The notes under the pieces were generated by a model that had not been told where the DNA came from, searched no databases, and saw only the letters and a program-made list of their open reading frames with translations. Source: Ctena decussata (lineage: Eukaryota; Mollusca; Bivalvia; Lucinida; Lucinidae). Taken from it: DNA of 64,000 nt. Positions 57,840 to 64,000 of the stretch are shown here, piece after piece; positions within the stretch are counted from its first letter, which is position 1, and every line of letters begins with the position of its first letter. The DNA is taken from NCBI GenBank assembly GCA_963989385.1, contig OZ022506.1, positions 66,909,434-66,973,433 on the forward strand, written 5' to 3'. The position numbers were made by a program, and so were the translations under genes.

Positions 57840-58077
57840 GAGCCGCGACACGACAAAACCAACAAAGTGGTTGTGTGCGCCCAGCGCAGACTCAGATCAG
57901 CCAAGGCATCCGCCCAGTCTGATCTGAGTCTTAGCTGTCCGCATGAAGGTAGCTAAGGACTGTAGCTACCCTTTAAGTGCTTAGGGAAGACTCTGATCAG
58001 ACTGGGCGGATGTCCAGGCTGATCTGAGTCTGCTCTGAGCGCACAACCACTTTATTGGTTTTGTCGTGTCGCGGCTC
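57840..58077. mobile_element. MITE-A copy 7 (best preserved)
   Basis: GAGCCGCGACACGACAAAAC to its near-perfect inverse, flanked by AATT on both sides (57836-57839, 58078-58081). The interior stem is CAGACTCAGATCAGCC / GGCTGATCTGAGTCTG. Confidence 0.9.
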
Positions 58078-58475
58078 AATTCTATCACAGATTAGTAGAA
58101 AGTAATGGTCAGTGATCCCCCTCCAAATATAGTCAAATTTAGAAGGGGCTCCCCAAAACATGTACACCATTTTGGCATGTACTTATAGAATTATGCCTCT
58201 TTTTCGAAAAATAAATTGAAAGTTTGTTCTCTAAATCCTGGAATAACTGCTGGAGCTAGGATGCTCATATTTGACATACTGCTTAGGGCTAAGATGTAAA
58301 TTACCTGGTTTACCTTTGGGTTAATTTCGTAGAAATATGATTGAATTATGCCCCTTTGTTAACCAGTTTTTGAACTATCTGACCTTTTGGTATACTTTTG
58401 GTATTTGATATGTCGATCATTCTAATGATGGTTACATTATGTTGTAATGTTGTATTCATTACCGACAGAGTTATA

Positions 58476-59217
58476 TCTTTTTTATGCCCCCGTGACGATA
58501 GTCAGGGGCATTAAGATTTGCCCCTGTCTGTCTATCCGTCCGTCCGTCCGTCTGTCTGTTCGTCACGCTTTATGGTATAAAGTTTGTAGAGTCCCACAGT
58601 TTTCAATGGATCTTTTTCCAGCTTTGCATACATGTTGGTGACATATTGAAGATATGCATGTGGATTTTTGTTGGACCTAGAATTAATTTTGACAGAATTA
58701 CGGCCTTTTGAACTTAGTCATTTTTGGCAAATTTTTGCATTTTAGGGTATAGAGTTTGTGTAATCAACTCCTCCCACAATTTTCAATGGATCTTATTCAA
58801 ACTTTGCATTCTTGTTGCGGACATATTGAAGATATGCATGTGGATTTTTGTTGGACCTAGAATCAATTTTGACAGAATTATGGCCTTTTGAACTTAGTCA
58901 TTCTAGGGAAATTTTGCATTGTAGGGTATGGAGTTTGTGTTATCAACTTGCTCCACAGTTTTCAATGGATCTTTTTCAAACCTTGTCTACATATTGTGGA
59001 CATATTTGAAGATATGCATGAGGCATTTTGATAGGTCTAGAATTAATTTTGACAGAATCACAGCCTTTTTAACTTAGTCATTTTGGGCAATTTTTACATG
59101 GTAGGTTATGTTTTCAGTGGATTCTTTGTAGGTGCTTTATTGCTTTATGGATATACATATCATGTGACAGGCGCTGCACGGGGGCATATTTAGTGTCTTA
59201 CAGACACAATTTTCTAG
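58476..59217 (+). mobile_element. Helitron-like element H3 with 180-bp array
   Basis: 5' end A|TCTTTTTTATGCCCCCGTG with hairpin ATGCCCC...GGGGCAT, then TTTGCCCCTGTCTGTC and a (GTCC)n tract. Next are three 180-bp units (TTTTCAATGGA at 58600, 58780 and 58959). The 3' end is GCACGGGGGCATATT, hairpin GTGTCT-TAC-AGACAC (59193-59207), six bases, then CTAG (59214-59217) and T. TC at the start, hairpin plus CTAG at the end, and A|T flanks match canonical Helitron termini. No proteins encoded. Confidence 0.8.
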
Positions 59218-59356
59218 TTACATAATATCTTAAGGTTGATCTTTCGCTCCTGGGGCCTTAATATTTCATATATGGGTAGAACATAAAAAAAACAGAGCCT
59301 TATTTTTGTTTCTTTTCATTGTCATTGACCTCGTTAGGACAAGACATAAATTTGGA

Positions 59357-59401
59357 GTGGGGGTGGGGGCGTCGGGGGCGGGGGGGGGGCGGGGAGGGGA
59401 G
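59357..59401 (+). repeat. G-rich, G4-prone tract
   Basis: At least six runs of four or more G within 45 bp. Confidence 0.85.
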
Positions 59402-59517
59402 ACAGTGTTTCTAGATATCTCACCACATGTTCGGTAACATAAACTACACTACCACAAAGTTGTCAAACTAATTTTAAGAACCTTGTCTACATTATGTTTT
59501 CACTCATAAACTCAAAT

Positions 59518-59750
59518 GAGCCACGACACGACAAAACCAACAATGTTATTGTGCGCCCAGCGCAGACTCAGATCAGCCTGAGCATCTGCCCATTCTGATC
59601 AGAATCTTCGCTGTCCGCATGGAGATAGTTACCCTTATCTACTATTTTAGCACTTAAAGAAGAGTCTGATCAAACTGGGCGGATGCTTAGGCTGATCTGA
59701 GTCTGCGCTGGGCGCACAACCACACTGCTGGTTTTGTCGTGTCGTGGCTC
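59518..59750. mobile_element. MITE-A copy 8
   Basis: GAGCCACGACACGACAAAAC to TTTTGTCGTGTCGTGGCTC. The flanks differ (AAAT / TGTA), so the target duplication is lost or mutated. Confidence 0.88.
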
Positions 59751-60064
59751 TGTACCTGATTTTCGGTTTGACTTCAAATTTGGCTTGTTGTACAAATTTC
59801 ACTTTTTTATCGGGCAAACAAGGTGACGAGTTCCTGGAATAAACTTTGCCAGTTATACAGTATAACATGTTTATTAGTGTCATCGAAAAGGAAAGAAAAC
59901 TTTATTGAAAATGCACAAAATGTAAGCTGGAGACATGTTGAAAACTAGTCCTAGTTAATTGGTCTTGAGCTTTTTTCTATCTTTTTCCTTTACCACGAAT
60001 TGTTAAATAAGTTTGATTTGTGTTCAGATACATTGCCACATCATTTAACAGCAAAACGACTTAA

Positions 60065-60291
60065 CCCTCTAATGCATAGCGCCCCAAAATGGGATATAGG
60101 CAAACAGTGCAGACCCAGATCAGACGCCGCAAAAGTGGCGTCTGATCAGGGTCTACACTTTTTGCATACAACAAATGGGTATTTTTCCTCAAAATAAAAA
60201 ATCGTAAAAAAAATTAAACCTGACACCCCTTATATGACAAATGGACTCGTCCAATATGTACAGATAGAAGAGTCCACTAGGCATTAATGGG
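60065..60291. mobile_element. piggyBac-like MITE (TTAA target)
   Basis: CCCTCTAATGCATAG and CTAGGCATTAATGGG ends between TTAA tetranucleotides. The inner hairpin is GATCAGACGCCGC..GTGGCGTCTGATC. A TTAA target with CCC-starting repeats fits piggyBac-type integration. Confidence 0.7.
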
Positions 60292-60719
60292 TTAACAGCA
60301 AAACGAGTTAATCTCCCTTTCTTCACAAACTGCAGAGCGCAGACAGCTGCACCTGTGTTGAGGGAGTACCAAAGGGAAATTCCAAAAATGACTGCTGGCT
60401 TACGGTGGATGATACACCTTTATGATCAGTCATATTTACAAAGGAAACCAACTTTAGTGACATTCTGTTTGCTTCCTTGTACCACGTACCTCTCCCAAAC
60501 GGAGTCTATTCTTAGAGGAAAACATTCGCTCCTAGAGGAGCAAATTCTTTCCTGTAAGAATTGACTCCCACTGTGAAAGGAGGCAAAAATGAAAATGGCA
60601 GAGATGCTTCCTCTGAAAGTACAAATTTACCATACTTATAGTACAATTGTCACTGCTTTCAGGGGAGCCGAAAAAATGACCCGTTAATGCAGGTGACTGT
60701 TTAACAAAACCTGTTTTCT

Positions 60720-60733
60720 TTTTGTCTTTGCAG
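60720..60733 (+). other. Probable 5'UTR intron acceptor of the TRIM-like gene
   Basis: A pyrimidine-rich tract TTTTCTTTTTGTCTTTGCAG ends one base before AATGG, so the ATG lies at the very start of its exon. The upstream non-coding exon was not located. Confidence 0.6.
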
Positions 60734-60734
60734 A

Positions 60735-62627
60735 ATGGCTGACTCGTTAGATGCATTCCACGGTACAAGTGACGAGTTAGTGGACCCTTATTGTGATCCC
60801 TGTAATGCTAAGGGTCTTAATATTAGAGTTTATGGATTCTGTAAGGACTGTGTTCAGTTCCTGTGCACTGATTGTCACGGTGTCCATGGAAATCTCCAGG
60901 CATGCAGACACCACGATGTTGTACAAGGGGAAGATATGCCAAAATCACAGGCTGATAAGCCACCAAGGTTTGAATATTGTGACATCCATCCAAAACTACT
61001 GAAAGATCAGTTTTGTTGTGAACACAAGAGTCTGTTGTGTTCTTTATGTTCTACATCCGATCACAAGAGTTGTTCCACGAAAACCGTACAAGATGCCTGT
61101 AAAACTGTCGATGGCGCGGAAACTGACGCGCTGTATAAGAACATCAAAAGATTACAGGACAATCTCAAGTCAGCACTTCCTTCAGTTGACAAGAAAATAA
61201 GGAACATTCAAGATCAAGAGAAATCAATGCTCAATGATGCTCAAAAGCTTTACGATCAAATGATTGCAAAAGCTAAAACTATGTTCGGTAGCATCAAGAA
61301 TGAAATACAAACAAGCTGTCAGTCCCAGATAACAAATATGTCACGCCATCAAAAGAAAGTCAGTAGTACAATTACAAAGCTTGATTCACCGTTATCTGAA
61401 ATGAGCGAGCTAAAAGATAAATCTGTTAATACAAAACTATTTCTAAGATTACAAGAAATTGTTAGCTATATAACGAAATTCACAATTGAGCTTCAGGAAT
61501 CACGCAAATCAGTGAATTTTGGATCACTTTCATTCGTACCAAGCCAAAATTTACAGGAATTTTTGTCTTCCTCGTGTACGATTGGTGCGCTACAAACCTC
61601 AGAACCAAAGACCGACTCCGAGACTGTGGTTCCAAAAATATTGTTCCCAGTTTCTCCTCTACAGCAAAAATCATCCCGACCTGAAATTGGACAAGCATCA
61701 GGAAATCAGAATCTAGGAGGAGCCCCGCCTAAAGCTGCACAAACACCAGGTACTCAGAGCCTAGCAGGGTCAGCGGCTCAGCCATTGTTATCGAAGCCGA
61801 ATCAACCTCTGTCACAGATAAAAGCCACGAAGAAGGAAACTTACAATATCAAACAGAAAGATGATAGAAAAAGCTGCGGTATCACAGGCATGTCGATTTC
61901 TAAAGATAGGAGATTACTTATGGCAGATTATCGCAACAGTAAAGTTAAGATGTTCTCTCCTGACATGAAGTTCTTGTCCTCTGTCTCAGTTCGTGGCCAA
62001 CCCAAGGATATAGCTGTGATCAGTGACAAAGAAGCTGTTGTTACTACTTACAACAACTCACTGATCATACTGGATATCTCTGGTAGTAAGCTCAGTATCA
62101 AGACTACAACAAAATTATCATACAATGTATATGGTATCAGCAGATATAACGACAAATTAGTTGTCACCAGTCCAGGCAGTGAATCTCCCTTAGTGAAGCT
62201 GATTGACCAGACTGGTAGAGTTTACTGGTCAGTGTCGTCTGATCAACAGGGACAGCCACTGTTTAGTAGGCCTTGGTACGTGAGTAGTCCTGGTGATGGT
62301 AGATCATCCACTGTGATAGTAACAGACCGGGATAACCACACGTTGACGTTGTTGAATGGTGACACTGGAGACGTTATCTTTAGACGTCAGCTGAAGGGGA
62401 AGAGTCCTAGAGGAGTAACCACTGACTCTACTGGTAACGTCTATGTCTGTTACTTTGAGACACCTGAGGTGGCAGTACTGTCAGGAGACTTGTCTGAGGA
62501 GAAGATTCTACTGTCAACACAGAACGGTCTGAGTGGTTCACCACAAGCTATAGTGTATGATGATACAACTCATCAAGTCATCATAGCTTCCTGGGATGAT
62601 TATGTCCATCGTTTTCAGTTATCATGA
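60735..62627 (+). CDS. RING-less TRIM-like protein: B-box, coiled coil, beta-propeller
   Basis: 630 aa in one uninterrupted exon. Residues 20-60 form a B-box1-like zinc site (C20, C23, C36, C39, C44, C47, then His). Residues 82-113 form a B-box2: C82, H85, C94, H97, C102, C105, H110 and C113. Residues about 130-260 are heptad-rich coiled coil. 290-365 is a Pro/Gln/Ser linker. 380-630 is a repeat-rich domain (GITGMSISKDRRLLMADYRN, GRVYWSVSS, GVTTDSTGNVYVCY, AIVYDDTTHQVIIASWDD) that looks like a divergent NHL/beta-propeller. No RING precedes the B-boxes, so E3 ligase activity is not predicted; it may act as a scaffold or regulator. Such proteins are strongly expanded in bivalves and often discussed in innate immunity. 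The exact TRIM orthologue cannot be named. Confidence 0.9.
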   Translation: MADSLDAFHGTSDELVDPYCDPCNAKGLNIRVYGFCKDCVQFLCTDCHGVHGNLQACRHHDVVQGEDMPKSQADKPPRFEYCDIHPKLLKDQFCCEHKSLLCSLCSTSDHKSCSTKTVQDACKTVDGAETDALYKNIKRLQDNLKSALPSVDKKIRNIQDQEKSMLNDAQKLYDQMIAKAKTMFGSIKNEIQTSCQSQITNMSRHQKKVSSTITKLDSPLSEMSELKDKSVNTKLFLRLQEIVSYITKFTIELQESRKSVNFGSLSFVPSQNLQEFLSSSCTIGALQTSEPKTDSETVVPKILFPVSPLQQKSSRPEIGQASGNQNLGGAPPKAAQTPGTQSLAGSAAQPLLSKPNQPLSQIKATKKETYNIKQKDDRKSCGITGMSISKDRRLLMADYRNSKVKMFSPDMKFLSSVSVRGQPKDIAVISDKEAVVTTYNNSLIILDISGSKLSIKTTTKLSYNVYGISRYNDKLVVTSPGSESPLVKLIDQTGRVYWSVSSDQQGQPLFSRPWYVSSPGDGRSSTVIVTDRDNHTLTLLNGDTGDVIFRRQLKGKSPRGVTTDSTGNVYVCYFETPEVAVLSGDLSEEKILLSTQNGLSGSPQAIVYDDTTHQVIIASWDDYVHRFQLS

Positions 62628-62691
62628 AAATACTCGCATTGACGTGACTTGTTTTCTTTCTACAATCTTTAATCTATACTGATAGTCGCGT

Positions 62692-62933
62692 GAGCCGAGA
62701 CATGAGAAAAAGAATATAACATTTGCTAACAGCAACGACTCAGATCAGCCTGCGCATCCGCGCAGTCTGATCAGAGTCTTCGCTGCAGTGATTCAACAGT
62801 ATCCATAGATTATTGATGTGAACACGAAAGACCTGATAGACTACACGCATGTGCAGGCTAATCTGAATCTTCCCTATGTTCACAGTGCGTTTCAAATTTG
62901 TGTTCCCATGTATTATCGCGGCTAAGAGGTTTA
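62692..62933. mobile_element. MITE-A copy 9 (3' flank of the TRIM-like gene)
   Basis: GAGCCGAGACATGAGAAAA to TATTATCGCGGCTA. Its left half keeps CAGATCAGCCTGCGCATCCG and TCTGATCAGAGTCTTCGCTG. The right half is diverged. It starts 65 bp after the stop codon. Confidence 0.75.
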
Positions 62934-63172
62934 TCATATACCTACAACAGGGAAAACGGATGTCGGAACTATAAATTCAACACCATTTTGAAGAAAATAG
63001 AAAAAAAATTCCTTAGGTAAAACAAGAGAGCAGCTGACGTGGTGTCAAAAAGCAAAATGATCCAGATATACAGAATATGACACTTCCCTAGGTGAGAAAT
63101 TATCAAGCACTTCCTCTCTCCATTTTCATGTGGACATCTATGGAACACATATTAAACAACATCGTTGGTTCT

Positions 63173-63175
<3 letters not shown>

Positions 63176-63206
<31 letters not shown>
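63176..63206. repeat. (AG)15 microsatellite
   Basis: Perfect dinucleotide run. Confidence 0.95.
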
Positions 63207-63209
<3 letters not shown>

Positions 63210-63493
63210 TGATAAGATTTTCTTCACTATTGACGTGTTTGTAAAAATTGTCTGGTAAACACGGAGCGCAAAAGCTCTTATCATTTATTGTTATAATTTC
63301 TTGCAAAGTTAGTTTCAGAATATTTTTCGTTTGCGTTTTTTCTGCTTTTTTGCTTGTTTTCCTGATTTAGGGTGGATGATACACCTAGAAACAAAACTTT
63401 GCTTTACTTTAGTATTTTATACTACATGTACCAACAGGAGGTCTTTCTGCATAACAAATGCTCTAGTTTCAGTTTGTAAAGTAAATGAGCATA

Positions 63494-63628
63494 TAGTCAA
63501 ACCTGTTTTATGGGTCACCTCTTAAGCAAAAACCTGTCTTAAAAGGCCAAAATCGAATTTCCTAAAGTAGCATATTCAGTGTAACTTGACCAGTTTTGGT
63601 CTTCAAATGGGTGAGACAGGCTTGACTG
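63494..63628. mobile_element. MITE-D copy 2
   Basis: AGTCAAACCTGTTTTA and GAGACAGGCTTGACTG ends flanked by TA; related to 23315-23492. Confidence 0.65.
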
Positions 63629-64000
63629 TACTTTAAGGGGAAGTAGCTCTGCCATTTTTATTTTTGTCTCCCTTCTCAGTGGGGGGTCAACTATTTAAGG
63701 CAAGAATTTGCTCCTTTAGGAGCAAATTCTTTCCTTTGATAGAAGACCCCATTTTACAAGGACTACGTCAGTCAAAGAAGTTAACAGGAAGTTACAAAAA
63801 TGTTTCCCTTTTAAAAATGAAGGACAAATATGGAGGTGTACACATGCAAGTTAATTTCGAATATTTGATTTATTATGTTACATGTATATCTTTGTAAATA
63901 TAAATAGTGTGTCTGAAAAAGTGTGACTGAAGATAAAGATTAACTATGCCCGAGTTCAGGTTTTTCAGGTAAACGAGTGTACTTTCGTGGGGAAGCAACT
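63629..64000. other. No gene recognised
   Basis: A hairpin GAATTTGCTCCTTTAGGAGCAAATTC lies at about 63705-63730. Its core GGAGCAAATTCTTTCCT also occurs near 44528 and 60537, so it is probably a dispersed repeat. Confidence 0.45.

Noticed and set aside
61480..61698. Frames overlapping the TRIM-like gene on other strands or frames
   Set aside because: Shadows of a 630-codon frame with clear domains.

Overview
The window is eukaryotic and most likely from a bivalve mollusc. It is AT-rich, its genes have GT-AG introns up to 13 kb long, and repeats make up much of it. The two cellular genes are an HSPA12-type Hsp70 and a RING-less B-box/coiled-coil/beta-propeller TRIM-like protein, two families known to be expanded in bivalves. 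Species cannot be fixed from sequence alone. There is no prokaryotic layout, no CRISPR array and no rRNA.

Layout. 0-10 kb is repeat-rich flank: one arm of an old segmental duplication, palindromic MITEs, and C-terminal remnants of reverse-transcriptase-type elements. 11.2-29.5 kb is one gene on the + strand: a promoter-like cluster (two RFX X-boxes, a palindromic CRE, TATA, inverted CCAAT), then a four-exon HSPA12-like gene whose inferred product is 598 aa. Its 13.4-kb second intron holds the other arm of the segmental duplication. That arm is split by a 6.3-kb antisense LINE of the CR1/L2/Jockey group with a 10-bp target duplication, a 2A-like motif, two homopolymer frameshifts and a (TGAAC)n tail. 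30-60 kb is a dense mosaic of non-autonomous elements. 60.7-62.6 kb is the TRIM-like gene, with an uninterrupted coding region behind a likely 5'UTR intron acceptor.

The most interesting structure I found is a set of Helitron-like elements with near-identical ends: ATGCCCCCG-type inverted repeats, a short 3' hairpin, and a terminal CTAG followed by T. They carry different tandem-repeat cargo (units of about 146, 166, 180 and 182 bp). Also notable are a Mutator-like foldback built from eight copies of a 20-bp module and nested in a SINE already split by another MITE; a TIR element whose empty site is present elsewhere in the window; a nine-copy MITE family with one copy ending 31 bp before an HSPA12 splice acceptor; and a retroelement 3' end 46 bp after the HSPA12 stop, about 98-99% identical to an inverted copy 23 kb away.

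The two genes share no obvious pathway beyond stress and innate-immune functions suggested for their families in bivalves. All repeat-family names here are local labels. No database search was possible.
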